Below are positions 35,850 through 47,313 of a stretch of DNA of 64,000 nt, one piece after another; position 1 is the first letter of the stretch; each line of letters opens with the position of its first letter. The notes under the pieces were generated by a model. It made no database searches. It saw only the letters and a list, made by a program, of their open reading frames with translations, and was not told the DNA's origin. The stretch is from Symbiodinium natans (Eukaryota; Sar; Dinophyceae; Suessiales; Symbiodiniaceae). The stretch covers positions 77,501-141,500 of the forward strand of contig CAJNDS010002347.1 in assembly GCA_905221605.1 (NCBI GenBank), written 5' to 3'. The translations under genes and the position numbers were made by a program.

Positions 35850-36275
35850 CTATACTGGCATTCCTGGAGCAGGGCCAGGGTTTGACGCCTCACCAATGCG
35901 CTTTCCACACATCGGCCGGCCCCAGCTGGGAGTGCCCTGGCGCCTCCATCGCGGCAAGCGTTTGCGCCACAAGTGGCGAGGGCACCTGCGCTTTAGGCGG
36001 GCGCGAGCAGGCTCGACCACGAAAGGGCCGAGAGGGCGAGAGTGGAAGTTACCAGCCCGTTGGCGATTCAGGACCCGGGTCAGCTCATGGCGGTTGAGGG
36101 CCGCGGGAATGTGCAGGCGCCAGTCGCTTGACAAGCTTCCACCTGAGACATGGGCACACCAAGGTCCACGCAGCGCTGTGCAATGCTGTCGAGAGTCTTG
36201 GCTCTCATGATGAACTCTGTTTTGTCGCCATGGCTCCTGGCTTGAAGATACTGTGTATAGGTGCGGAACGTACAA
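35850..36275 (-). mobile_element. LINE (non-LTR retrotransposon) relic, N-terminal ORF fragment
   Basis: The minus-strand frame ends with a basic region followed by CGKRIGEASNPGPAPGMP and a stop. The IGEASNPGP motif, preceded by Cys and basic residues, is a hallmark of the region just before the endonuclease/reverse transcriptase in dinoflagellate LINE ORFs. No endonuclease or reverse transcriptase follows downstream, so the copy is truncated. A neighbouring frame (36275-36130) reads RAKTLDSIAQRCVDLGVPM and may be part of the same decayed element. Confidence 0.6.
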
Positions 36276-36499
36276 AGGCTTATCGATTCATGCTCTTCCT
36301 TGCGGGATATGACGGATATGACGCGAAACACGCGAAGCAGCATCGAGCTGCATGCATCTGGCAGAGGCACCATAGGCATTTTGCACCTTGCAAATCCGTT
36401 GCAGTGCATGTTTGGGTTGAGTCTTTCGGCGTGACTGGCGTGGGTGAAACGGAGTCGGCTTGTCTGCAACCTTGCTACCCTTAAGGGGAGATTGCCCAT

Positions 36500-37515
36500 G
36501 GGTGATCCATGGATGATTGATCACAAAGCTGCAGCAGAGTGTCGACGCCCAAATGCCCAAATATGGGTGTGGTAGGGCCTTCAGCCTCTACCCCTGACTT
36601 GAGTTGTCGGGTAAACATTAAACTCACTAAACACGCGTGATTCTTGAGAGGCTGGCAGCTGCTGAGTGTGGGCACACTGCGGACACGAGGAGGCTGTTCC
36701 TCACGAAGCCAATCTTTGGCCGTGATCCCTCCACTCAGAGCGCACTGAAGATCATGTAGCGAGAATGATACAGATTACAGATCCATTGAAGCGGCAAACT
36801 GACCACAGCCTCACAGCCTCCCTGCGTGTGAAATCTGACAAGCCCCGCCCGCCACGCGAATGCTGGGAGCGCCAGCCATGGGCCCCTATGCAAAGTGCAG
36901 CTGGGAGATGACTGGCCTCACAAGCAGGGCATCCATGCGCGGGGGATGACAGGGGCGCTTTTTTCACCTTAAAGCTGCGCTTGCTCGGATTTCAAGTATG
37001 GCGAATGTTGTGATCCCAGTACGACTCCTCTGACTCGAAGCGCCCTGAACACTCAGCCATCCTTCTCCCGGAAAGCTCAAGACAACCCCGCCCTGTCAAC
37101 CCTGCGACATCTTCCATGGACCTCAGTAGCCGAACTGCGTGTACATCCCGCCAAAAGCGCCAGGACCCGGCCTGGCACAAAAAGCTTCGACTCTCCAGGA
37201 TTCGATTTTATGAGACTCGGATAGCCCTGATTATCCGCCAGCCTGGCTAGCGACCACTAGAGGCTATGAGAGGTTAAATACTTTACAATAACACTGCCAA
37301 GGCCACGTGGGACAGAGCCCGGATGAGTCCGACTCATTGCGGCATCGGATCGAAAACTTCGGTCCTGCCGCGGTGGCAAGGGTTTCCCTTGGCAACCGAT
37401 AGTGATGGGCTTGGGCTACTTGGCAACCCTGGGGCCCTCACCACCTGCTCGAGATCCTTGGCTCAGCAACTCGAGGTCTTTACGCGCTCAAATGTGGGGT
37501 GAAGGCCGGACTGAA
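36500..37515. other. No supported gene
   Basis: Only short open frames. Nothing recognisable. Confidence 0.45.
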
Positions 37516-37520
37516 GCCCT

Positions 37521-37802
37521 GTGAGGCAAGCATCGGCTGCCAAGGCTGTTGCGCGCAATGTATACCAGGTCATGCAAGGCCTAATGACCGCTCCTTTGAA
37601 TGCTCTTGGCGGGGAGCTTTCTCAACCCCCCCCCCCCCCCGCCCCCTCCTCTGCCAAGAACGCCAAAGTTCTTCTTTTGGGTTGGTTTGGCGGGGCGGCT
37701 GCCCAAAATGCTGGAAAGCATATTTGGCCAACTTTTGGCCAAGAAGAACAGTGGCCCCCGGTGGCCGCTGCTGGAAGACCCGGGGCCCAAACCGCCATCT
37801 AG
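37521..37802 (+). CDS. Candidate exon with DUF829/TMEM53-like strand motif
   Basis: The frame from ATG 37521 reads KAVARNVYQVMQGLM, a Pro run over a poly-C tract, and then KNAKVLLLGWFGG. A hydrophobic beta strand ending LLGWxG is typical of the start of DUF829/TMEM53-like alpha/beta-hydrolase folds. The remainder of the fold is not visible, and the poly-C tract makes the frame across 37627-37645 uncertain. Confidence 0.3.
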   Translation: MRQASAAKAVARNVYQVMQGLMTAPLNALGGELSQPPPPPAPSSAKNAKVLLLGWFGGAAAQNAGKHIWPTFGQEEQWPPVAAAGRPGAQTAI

Positions 37803-37809
37803 TAGCTAG

Positions 37810-40370
37810 TAGCTGCTCTAGCGGGAAAGGGAGGTGACAAGTAGGCTGTGCTTCTAGGGCATTTGAACGAACATCTCCGACTGAAACTAGCCGGCTCGAG
37901 ACCGGGGTGTACCACCAGGTCGGCGGAAACGACGGCAGCCACAAATTAACTCAGCCGAACTGCGGAGGTCGTATTGACCAGGACCCGGATGCTCACCTGA
38001 GGCTTTGCAAAAGTTGATGTCTGTCACGACAATTCTGCAGGGGGCTGCTAGGGGCTGCCACCATGTGCACGCACGCCCCGGTCCGAGGAGCCAAACCTCA
38101 TATTGCAAGTCTTGCAAGAGGCACAAGACCAAAGGCGTAGTGTCGAAGCGAGGTGTAGAGTAGAGCAGAAGAACACGCGCATCAATCAAGGGTGCACGGC
38201 ATGGGTACAATGTAACTAACTGCATCTCAAGGCACCCCCATCTCGGGGCCGACTTCGACACTGGACCTCGGGGTGCAAAGCAAATTTGGCCTCAGTACAC
38301 ACATGGCTCTCAAGGAAGTCTCTCAAGTTTCAAGGAGTTTTCACGGAGTTTTGGGGCCACCGGCTCTCCGAGCCTCCGCCGGTTCCGTGGCCATAAGTCC
38401 CCGGGCCGGGAGTCACTGAGCACCTCGTAGCAGTGAGGAGCTCTGGGAGCTCACGATGTGGAGTCCGGCTGAAGTTCCATGCTATCTCTGCATCAGTTTG
38501 GACACCCAACTAGTCTACGTACGAGTTTGGAGCAACAGGTACGCATCCCAGACGACAGTTTCGGGGCGGCGATACTCTAGGAATACGTGTAAGGGTACCG
38601 GTGTCGCCTTGCCAGAGAAGGATCTTGAACATGGAGGTATGTCTTTGGGATTAGGTATCGCTTCGCCAGACAACTGCACTGCCCCCTGCAGTAGCCAAGC
38701 CAGGAAGTGATGACAGTTTCGAAGAAACCGACCGAGAGACGATTTTCGTCCAGCAATCCAAAGCCATTGAATTTCCGGAGCCCTGAAGTATCAAGGCTGA
38801 AATTCCAGTTCCAACATTGTCGAATTTAACTCCATTTTGATCTTCTTGCTCACATGTTGACTTGGAGCTATTTCTCGGCTCAAAGAGGACACTTGAGGCA
38901 GGAACGCTCGGTGCCCCCAGTCGGCCTCGACAGGCAGAAAGAGGACGGAGCAAGCAACACAAGAAGGGTACCTTATTGGGGTCCTTGTTACAAGGGCATC
39001 TTACTAGACCCCCATATCAAGCACATTGGGGGAGAATGTCAAAGCAGAGAGCAGAGTCCCGAGCCCCGTCTCGTCGGGGTGTGCACGTGTGCCGCGGGAA
39101 CTGCGGCCTCTGAAGGCTTCTGCGTTCTTTGCGTTCCGTTTACCATCATTTAGTTGAACTCCTGCTTCCGGAAATTTCATTCTGTCTGTGCATACAAGTA
39201 CAAGAAATCCACACGCATTCGAATCCTGCCTGGTGGGTCCAACATTTGGCACATAGGATCCAGGACCTGTGCAGATCTTCGCATCGCGTCACCCTGGATC
39301 GTGTGGGCGCGGGCTGTTCGGCTACACTCTGCAGCTTTCAGCGGGCTTCGTCCAGCCTGGTGTGCTGTTCCCAGATCCCAGCCTAAGCATGCCGGCGCAC
39401 GGCTCAGTTTTGGATCCTACCAGCCTGCAAAATCCTGACTAGTGACTACAAGCCAGACCCTTGTGACCCTACATAGACTCCTATAATTTCTGGTGATCTC
39501 CTAGTGTCATGCTCTCCAGCCAGCATCCAGGATCCCCGGCCCACGTGCTGCTCTGCCGAACACCGGCCCCGCAGACCGTGGACGCTTCTGGGGCGATGTG
39601 ACCACTCTTGAAGATTGCTCTCATCGTACATCCACCAACACCAAGTCCCAGCTTAGATGGTCGAGTTTGAGCCCGCGGCCGACCCATAGGACTCGCTGGC
39701 CCCGTAGGCACCGGGTCCAGGCGAGGTTGCGGACATCCCACCCTCAACGTTCTGAGCCGGTGCTCTTGTGGCTACATAGCAAGCTGCTTCTAAACTGGCA
39801 AACAGCACAAGTCCAGTCAAAGCACCTTGTCACGGGTCGAGGAACCGAAGGCATAGCAGGGTTGCCTCAGCCAGCAATGTTCTGGAGAGTTGAAAACTCC
39901 AGACTCCGGTGCGCTGACGCCTGATTCTGCTGTTCTTGGAGGTTGCGTGACCGTAGGCGCCGGGTCCAGGTGTCATGGGTCTGGCAAGCCGCGACAGAGG
40001 CAGGACCGGTGAAATTCACTGCCGCTTCCCAGCCTGGCGCCACTCCCAGCGCTCTTTCCAGCAAAGGTCCATTTCGGTGCCTTGGCCACATAAGTGAATT
40101 CTATACCGGAACAGCAACAACGCACAGCAATGGCGGTTATGACAATGAGTGGTTTCGAGGTACACTTCTCCAAGATGCAGGTTCAATCTGGGTCAGTGAC
40201 TTGCCGGTTCTGGGACATGTTCGTCAGCAGCACGCCGCCTTCATAGCCCCAGCAGCTTGGTCGAGCCACTGACATGCCTAGGAACAGGCGCTCCGAACAA
40301 GAGCCAAAGCAATGGAAAGGACTTCCATCTTCTTGTAACCCAGCCTGGCAGGGCTTGTTCCAAGCCTGAG
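37810..40370. other. No supported gene
   Basis: Short frames. A single PGPGQYD motif on the minus strand (about 37960-37990) resembles a SHIPPO/ODF3 repeat, but it is isolated. Confidence 0.4.
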
Positions 40371-40379
40371 ATCCGCCGG

Positions 40380-41090
40380 TTGCTTCCGTTGCTTCCAGGG
40401 ACCCTGGTGTTGCTGTGGCTAATGCATCGCAACTAATCGTGAGCCTCAACTGCGGGGGCGGACGGGATTCGACAGTATCGTCTGCGCTGGCGTCTCTGGG
40501 AAATGCAATGGAAAGGGTGCCAATTTGAGAGCAATTTGCCATCTTTTTAACTTTTAACACTGTGGAACATTAGCGGAGCGGGTGGAACCTCCCATGGTTT
40601 GGGAGAGCATTGCCGGGGGTTACATGTCTGCCTGTATCTGTAGCCCATTTTGGGCTGTCACAGACGGCGAGTACATGGAGCAGCGGGCGCTGAAAAAGCG
40701 CGTAACGAGCTCCTGGTGGGAGCATGCGGGAGCCGACTCATCTTTGGAGTGGCAAGAGTTCCGTCAGTTCAGTCTCCAGTCGTGCATTTTCCATGGCGCG
40801 TTCACGGAGCAGGACTTGCAAATCTGCATTCCTTGGTCAGCTGGCAGCTGCATGCACAGTACAACGAAGTAGCTGGCACTTCCTTCCTGGGCTCCTAGAC
40901 AGCACTGAGACGAGCTTCTGCCACTCCAGCGTCTCGCAAAGGGTCAACACTTCGCGCGCTTCTTGCCCTGCCTCCTCCGATGCCGGGTGGACCGTCAGTG
41001 GTCCGAATCCACCACTGAATGTCGACATAGGTGTCTACAAGGTCCCTCAATGCACCCAAAGCAAATATCTTAAAGAGCCTTAAAGCCTTA
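40380..41090 (-). CDS. Candidate multi-exon gene, partly coiled coil, unknown
   Basis: Minus-strand blocks in order: LGALRDLVDTYVDIQWW (about 41065-41010); EAGQEAREVLTLCETLEWQK (about 40985-40920), after an AG acceptor; LQVLLRERAMENARLETEL (about 40822-40745), helical and coiled-coil-like; and NCSQIGTLSIAFPRDASADD (about 40537-40380). Composition is convincingly coding in each, but splice phases were not proven and no family is recognised. Confidence 0.33.
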
Positions 41091-41099
41091 AACCCGCAA

Positions 41100-42370
41100 C
41101 GGATGGTCCTGGACATGGGCGGGCTCGGGCTCGGGTGGCTCAGGGACCTCTGCCTCCTGGCACAGCTGATGCTCTCAGCACAGCGGCCAGAGCCCCGCAA
41201 AAGGGGATAACGCGAGTGGAGTCATCGAAGGAGCGCAGACCGAGCAGACCGAAGCACAACACCCGCATTTGCAGCATCATCGCGAAAGGGCAAGGCAGTG
41301 GACCTGCACCACCCATCGCCAGGCCGCGAGAAGGGCCGCTGCACGCGCCTGTGCCAACACGGCTTCGATAATGCCTTGGCGCGGAACATGCGAAGCTCTC
41401 ATTACATGGAGGCATGTTGGCGGACTGTATCTGTGTCACAGCAGCGCTGGCACCACAAAGCTCGTAGTGTCTTTGTTCGTGCATGAGCGACAGTACTTGA
41501 TTAAAGTCCAAGACGTAGGCTGAGGCCTAAAGTGCACAACCGGAGTTCAACGCATTTGTCAAATGAAGCTGGAGTGCATTGTAAACCCGGCTCGGCAAAG
41601 GTGCGCCGTGATACTGCCAAGGCACTCTGTAGCGTCTGCGGCGCTGGCGCTTCAATGCCGCCAGCCTGCCGAACTGCAAACATCTGCAAAACGAGGATCG
41701 TTCCGAGCTCTGCTCCAAGCGCCGCTTCCGGCTTCAATCTGCAGATGCGTTGCTGTCCTGCCGAGCTTGGGCCGCGCGACGTGCAAGGCGTGCTCGGGCG
41801 ACTTGGGCATGCAGCCGCGCCGCCCATGCCCTGCCACAAGCACAACTTGGACCAAGAGCCGGCAATGGGACCAAGCCCCTTTAAGTTATCAACTCCACTT
41901 CTTCGTGTGCCATATTACGCTTTGCCCCGTAGACTGTGCTGCACAGGGCACCAAAGCTCGGAAGCCGCAGATGCTTCCTTGGGTCAGTGAGCCAATGCGC
42001 AGGAATTCCCTATAAGGTTCTTTGCATTGACCTGCTTCTCTTGACGGCAAGCAAATGGATCATGTAGAAACTTCAACTTTGATCTGGTGATAAGGTCGCG
42101 GCCATCCATATCTTGCCAGTATGCCTGTTGGCCTGCAAGCCAACAGTCATCCTTCACAACATGCCATGGAGCGAACTGCAAAGAGCGCGTCGTTCATTGA
42201 AGCGCACCCCCTCATTTAATCCGAAACCTGACGGCCCCCCACTGCTATATAGGAGGTGTTTGAAGACAAAACTGTTGCAGGACGTTGCGCATGGCCTCGC
42301 GACGCCGCAGGATGCCGCGCCAAGCTCGGAAAGCCAGCTCTGCAGCAGCTCCTTGGCACTGACTTTTTCA
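41100..42370. other. No supported gene
   Basis: Overlapping open frames on both strands (up to 153 codons, 41532-41990, +), none with a motif. Confidence 0.4.
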
Positions 42371-42639
42371 GAGCACACACACATGCATATAAAAAATACA
42401 TGATCACATATACATAGTGTATGTGTGCGCATTCAGGGGGTTGGCAAAACAACTAAGTGCAGGAAAGGGATTTGAAACACATCTATCAGGCACATCGAAT
42501 CATCCTTTGTACCAAGCATGGCTTCGGTTTCAAGCTACTGAAGCTCGGCTCTGGGGCTTTCTCTTGTAGTCAGAGAACGCTGTTCTCTGGGCGCAGGAAC
42601 TCTCTCGCGTGAGTGCACACAGTTTTGGGAAATGCGTAT

Positions 42640-42720
42640 ATGGCCGGCGTATATGTGTGTATTGTATACAAGTTTATTCGTGAAATATATTTGTATGGAC
42701 ATGTGTATATGTACACGTTG
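42640..42720. repeat. AT/GT-rich microsatellite-like stretch
   Basis: GTATATGTGTGTATTGTATAC-type alternating sequence continues to about 42718. A similar short stretch is at 42375-42430. Confidence 0.6.
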
Positions 42721-42779
42721 CTTTCCCACCATTCTGTACATCTTCATTCTCTGGTTTCTTGAGCTTTGACCACACGACG

Positions 42780-43628
42780 CAGCACCATCTTAGAAGACCG
42801 TAGACAAGGGTTGCGGGATCCCGAAGGTGTACTCGGCCATTCTCGGCCAAGCCACTTTGACGCATCGTTTGCACCAGCACGGTGTGTGAGTAGATGCGCG
42901 TGGCCTCCCATCAAAGCAAGGACGCGCTGTCTTACGGAAGGTGGACCTGCTGAACGCACAGCAGCATGCTGTGCACACTAGCGCATGGGGAGCCGACCTT
43001 GAAACAGTAACGGCTTACCTATGCTTTCCCATGCTTTTTGCTCATGTCCGCTTCCTTCGGGCTGCGCTTCGCCCAGCAATGCCACCGGTAGAAAGCCAGC
43101 GTTGTGATCACTGCTCGATGCAGACCTCCAGAATTGCAGGGGTACCATGCTGTTCTGTTACAACGTCAGCGTCCGCCGTGGTTATCAGCTACTCTTCAAT
43201 TGACATGATGACGCTGCCTCCGTGAAATCTGCAATTGCGACCAGAAAATCCTGGAATCCCGTGCCATGGAATATGCCTCGCCTTCGAACAAAGGCCAGAG
43301 TTGCTGGCGAAGATTCTGCAAGCCTCAGCTCTTGGACATGCCTCCAAACATGTTCAGCCCAATATAGGGCCCACATTGCTTCTTAGTGCAGTTTCGACCC
43401 GCTTGCAGCCAGGCAATGTGATCTCTGCGCCGAGTTCAGCTTGGGGATGCCTATAGAGGGGCCTTTAGCCGCTAAGCGGTTCATAGTTCTGCTGAGACCC
43501 CTCGGCCAAGCAATCCAACTCGATTTCCATGAAGCAGCGTCGGCTCGAGCAAGCTTCCGCAAGCCATCTGCCAAAACATCTCCGAAGAAGAGTGCGCTCC
43601 TGCCCAAAGTGTCACCAACCCCGACCAT
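42780..43628 (-). CDS. Candidate multi-exon gene, unknown
   Basis: Three coding-like blocks lie on the minus strand. From ATG 43628: MVGVGDTLGRSALFFGDVL and GLRKLARADAASWKSSW. From 43376: LYWAEHVWRHVQELRL then GIFHGTGFQDFLVAIADF, to a stop at 43185. Around 42880-42760: RVHLRDPATLVYGLLRWCC. Each is well balanced and free of low complexity. Intron ends were not resolved and the family is unknown. The first and second blocks could also be separate short ORFs. Confidence 0.35.
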
Positions 43629-43639
43629 AGAGAGCCCTA

Positions 43640-44770
43640 ATTACATGCCGTAGACCCTTAAACTGCCTTAAACATTTTCAGTCAATGGGGGTTCAAAAAG
43701 GGTGATGGTGGAGCTCTGCAGCCCCGCAGCTGTGCGTGTGAACTGTTACTGGTCCTCGCCTGCGCTCGGCCGCGGCTTTGCGCGGCAGCTTGGAGCTTCC
43801 CACACGCTCTGGCCACCCAGAGACGTGTGCTGGACTGCCTCAGGCGAACGGCCATGAAGAGTTCCCATTAGGCCGCGCTTAGGACGATGTCACTTCTGGA
43901 CTTTCAAACCGCGGCACACCCGTGCCCCCTGATCAAGCTGACACACCTACAAATACTGGGCGACACAGGATGCATCCACCCGCTGAATCATGGCAGAGAG
44001 GGGGTAGTAGGGCGAACACCCGACACCAGCGGGTTTCTCCGGCGTCCTGCGACACCTCCACGACCATGCCCGTGACCGCGGCAATATGTACAATGAGGGG
44101 TTGACCCAAGCGGAGGACAAGTGGAGGGCATGAGCCCCCGGGATGATGAACAGTTCGACTCGACCATGAACGTCACCCTATAGGTCGGGAATCTAGAAAC
44201 TGAGCAAACAAGCGTAAAATGCAACAAAACAAATGTGAAGTTGCTGCAGGACCCAATGGGAGGCTGTTTTCTCGGAAACTTCAGCTGAACACTGGTATGC
44301 GATGGGATGTATGTAGGAGTTCTTAAGAAGCAAGGGCAACAGCCTGGCAGTGTAGCCCAGACGCCAGGTTCCAGATAAAGTCAAAGATGGCAGTAGGCAA
44401 ATTCAATCTTGCCTTGACTACTATATAAGGCAAAAGCCACGTAGGAAACCCACACGAACCTTCAAGCGAATAATGCACCACCACCGTGCACCGCAATCCA
44501 TACGTGTGCAGACCCAAAAATTTCAACCGAGGAGCACTTGCCACCAGCTGAAAGCCCCATCCAACATCCGACGGGAGTGCAGTCGCAGCACCATGGCTGC
44601 ACCAACCTCCTGGCACCACAGAGTCGTCTTAGAGTCAATTACAGCTGAATTTGCAGGGAAAGGGTTTGTTTTCTTTGTGTTGCCCTCCTAGTTCTGCTTC
44701 AGCTCGCAGAGCCTGGGTTCCATTTAACTGTATAACTCTTTATCAAGCGCTCCGATGCACGATGCCAAGT
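43640..44770. other. No supported gene
   Basis: Short frames only; none recognised. Confidence 0.45.
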
Positions 44771-44774
44771 TCTG

Positions 44775-45074
44775 TTAACTTCGTCCCGTCCCCCTTGCCT
44801 TTGCCGAAGCAGATCCACGGACCCGCTGCCAGCCACGCAGGCATCTGGCCAGCACATGCCTCATCTCGTGCAGGCTAAGCCCCCAATTGCCAAACAGCTC
44901 TGATGCTTCATGTGATGCTTCTTGGTCGTTCTTTCCGACGATCCTTGGGAGCCTGGGTCTTGGTGAAACACGAGGTGGTGGAGGAATCACAATCACAAGG
45001 AACGATGCCTCAACACGTCGGCGGGCTTCGCCAACAGTAACGACCGCGAAGGCACTTAAAAGCCTCAGCCGCAT
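44775..45074 (-). CDS. Small ORF with signal-like N-terminus, 99 aa
   Basis: ATG at 45074, only six bases after the stop of the C2-like exon upstream on the same strand. The start MRLRLLSAFAVVTVG is signal-peptide-like. The body is mixed charged, with IPPPPRVSPRPRLPRIV. It could be a separate short secreted product, an alternative 3' exon of the upstream gene, or non-coding. No family is recognised. Confidence 0.28.
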   Translation of the reverse strand: MRLRLLSAFAVVTVGEARRRVEASFLVIVIPPPPRVSPRPRLPRIVGKNDQEASHEASELFGNWGLSLHEMRHVLARCLRGWQRVRGSASAKARGTGRS

Positions 45075-45080
45075 GGGGAA

Positions 45081-45847
45081 TCAGTAGAAGGATTCCAGTG
45101 GCGTCAGGGAGATCTCCACAAAGATGTCCGCCGTCTGCTTGGCATTGGCGTCCAATTCCAGGGTCCAAGTGGCCTCCATGTTCTCGCAGGCGAGCGTGCT
45201 GGGCATGCTGGGCACTTGGAGCTTCTTCTTCTTGCCGACCAGACGCTGGGCCGCCTTCTTGGCGGCCGCCAGCTTCTTCCCCGAGAAGACGTGCACTTTT
45301 TGCTCCACCTTTGCGGACTTGCCCTTGTAGACCACCGTGGCCGCGATGTCGCTGTGGGGATTCCGGATCAAGTAGTGCAGCGCGTGGTCCCAGATCACCG
45401 GCTCCTGGCCCAACTCACCGATGTGTCGGGGTGAGAGATGCTGAGGGGCTAAATGGGCTAAAACGGCCAACGCGCATGAGCGGCAAGAACAAGACGATTT
45501 CGTGACTGTTCGGGTGATGCAGTGTTTGGGTCCGATGTTTGGGGTCATGCGGCTGTCCTGCTGCAAGAGGTCGGATTGGTGAGGTTCTGGGATGCTCATG
45601 TCCAGGACCTCCTGGATCTTATCGGGCTTCATCCCAAGGCACTTGCTGACGGAGGCTTTGTCGAATCTGGCGCAGAGGTTTCGTATCCACTTCTGTGCCT
45701 CACTCCTCCCAGACTCCTCCACATAGTGGGGCGTGTAGGAGGCCTTGGACCAATGCATCTCCTCCTCGAACTTCACCCCCACGACCACGCCCTCAGTTGC
45801 ATCCTCCGGTGGAACCAAGCCTTCGCGGATGCAAACCCGCAGGATTC
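45081..45847 (-). CDS. Terminal exon(s) with second C2-like domain
   Basis: It begins after a strong acceptor (TCTCGACCCCTTCCAG). The first residues, GILRVCIREG, and a later VVVGVKF look like opening strands of a C2 beta sandwich. A later segment, EPVIWDHALHYLIRNP, matches the NPVW..-F strand that follows the second Ca-binding loop in C2 domains. Between them is a roughly 60-residue helical insertion (EAQKWIRNLCARFDKAS) and a low-quality stretch (about 45550-45420) that may be an intron. It ends ISLTPLESFY and a stop at 45081. Probably the 3' end of the SMP/C2 gene; the join to the zinc-finger exon is not proven. Confidence 0.55.
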
Positions 45848-46058
45848 CTGGAAGGGGTCGAGACATCCGGTCTCACCTACCATCACTAGGGTATATGTGA
45901 GTTCAGGACTTTATGGGTTCCTGAGGAACAGGGAGTGGGAGTGCTTAATGTCCGAATCGATTCCAAGGGCGATGTAAGGGCTCATCGAACAGAACAGCAC
46001 GACTTGCTTCACGACATCCGACTTTACATAGGACTTAGGGCTTGAACTCTTGAAAGGG

Positions 46059-46571
46059 CTACACCCCAGTGACTCTAGCGGGCTTTGTCCACTTAGTGCA
46101 CTCTCTTGCCACTGCTCCTGCTGCCGGGCGCCGGTTGGAGAGGCAACGTGTGCAGCAGCGGAAGTTGCACTTTCTGCACTCCTGACTTGAGGGTTTTTCT
46201 ATATAGGACATTGAGCGCGCGGTCTCCATGCTCCTAGACCTGTATCTGCAGGGGTTCAAACCAAAACAAACTTCCACTTACCTTCTGCACTTCCTGTCCT
46301 GCCCCTGCTCCACCGGAGCGCCTCCACAGCAGAGTTGATCCCAGGTCTTGGCAAAGCTGCTGCCACAGAGCGTGCAAGACTTGGGGCGTGTCTTGTTGTG
46401 GCCATGCACCTCCACCAGGCCGCACCTCTTGTTGCAGTTCACTGGGATCGGCTCGATGTACTCTGCTTCCGGTGGAACCTCCCGAAAGAAGCATCCTTGG
46501 AGACTGCTCATGACCGCTTCTGTTTTCTCACCCCCCATGCTTCGCACATAGCTAAAGGTGTAGCTTGGCAA
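46059..46571 (-). CDS. Two exons encoding a ZZ/DC1-like zinc finger
   Basis: The first exon (to 46282) contains NCNKRCGLVEVHGHNK and then CTLCGSSFAKTWDQLCCGG. It ends at a canonical AG|GTAAGT. The second (46173-46059) resumes in phase with KCNFRCCTRCLSNRR and runs to a stop. The combined pattern (C..C, then C.FRCC..C) resembles DC1/ZZ-type zinc fingers (C-x2-C, YxCxxCxFxxCxxC). The intron is 108 bp. Likely a protein-protein or lipid-associated module. It lies between two C2-type exons of the same strand and is probably part of that gene. The alternative is a short independent gene starting at MPSYTF or MGGEKT. Confidence 0.6.
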
Positions 46572-46599
46572 TTTGAGCTAAGCCGTTCCTACAAAATGC

Positions 46600-47152
46600 T
46601 TAACTGCCGCTCTGCTTGACCGCATCCGAGGCTCGAAGCCTGATCTGGGGCTTGACTTCGGCCTCGGACGTCTTCAGCGTCCACCATTTCTCGGTCTCCG
46701 ATTTCTCCACGAAGTCGGCCACTGTGGGCCTTTTTCCGTTGGCATTTTCGACATGCCCGAGGAGATCATCGGCCGTCACCATGTCACTGTCCCACACCTC
46801 GATGAAGATGTGCTGCTCCATGTGGTACACCAACAAGTCGCAGGCATGCGCCGGGCCCCAGACGGGATTCAGGGTCTTTGCCTGGCAGCTCGTCTGGAAG
46901 CTGCTGTTCCCAATCTTGATGCTCACATAGGGGTCCGAGGAGCCCCGGCCGGTAAATCCGAAGTCGGCAGCCGGCAAATTCCGGGCCTCAAGGACTGCGA
47001 TGTGCAGGGCTCCAATCGGCGCCGGGGATCGGAAGTCCTCCACGCGCAGGCCCTCGTGCCGCTGACTCGCCAAGTCCGCAATGTCCACATACACGCGGCT
47101 GGGCACCACCAGGGTTTGGAAGATGGCATGGACAATCCCAGTCCTCGCATGC
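46600..47152 (-). CDS. C2 domain exon of SMP/C2 protein
   Basis: It opens with the end of an SMP domain (IFQTLVVPSRVYVDI, equivalent to the LVLPNR segment of tricalbins). A full C2 domain follows: GALHIAVLEARNLPAADF, GSSDPYVSIKIG, KTLNPVWG, IFIEVWDSDMVTADDLLG. The Asp residues of SDPYV and of DSDMVTADD are placed for Ca2+ binding. The usual first-loop Asp seems weakly conserved (AADFGFTGRG). Calcium-dependent phospholipid binding at membrane contact sites is the expected role. The frame ends with a stop at 46600, but a donor before it could join the zinc-finger exon. Confidence 0.82.
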
Positions 47153-47174
47153 ACTCAACTTGCGCTCAGCTTGG

Positions 47175-47209
47175 GCCTTTGGCCTTTGGCCTTTGGCCTT
47201 TGGCCTTTG
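47175..47209. repeat. Heptamer tandem repeat (GCCTTTG)5 in intron
   Basis: Five perfect copies of a 7-bp unit lie in the intron between the SMP and C2 exons, close to the 3' splice site. Confidence 0.9.
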
Positions 47210-47313
47210 GCACCCTTCTCTGAGATTTTTTTTGCTGCAATATATTTTGCACTATTTTGCAGAGGGGAAAGAAGAAAAAGCGAGGGAAATAAAAAGCTGC
47301 GGCTCCGAATCAC

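Noticed and set aside
37950-37995. Single PGPGQYD motif (SHIPPO/ODF3-like)
   Set aside because: The family has many repeats; only one is present and the surrounding frame is poor.
45098-45977. Long + strand frames over the C2-like exon
   Set aside because: Antisense shadows of the GC-rich minus-strand exon, with Arg/Pro/Ser-biased composition.
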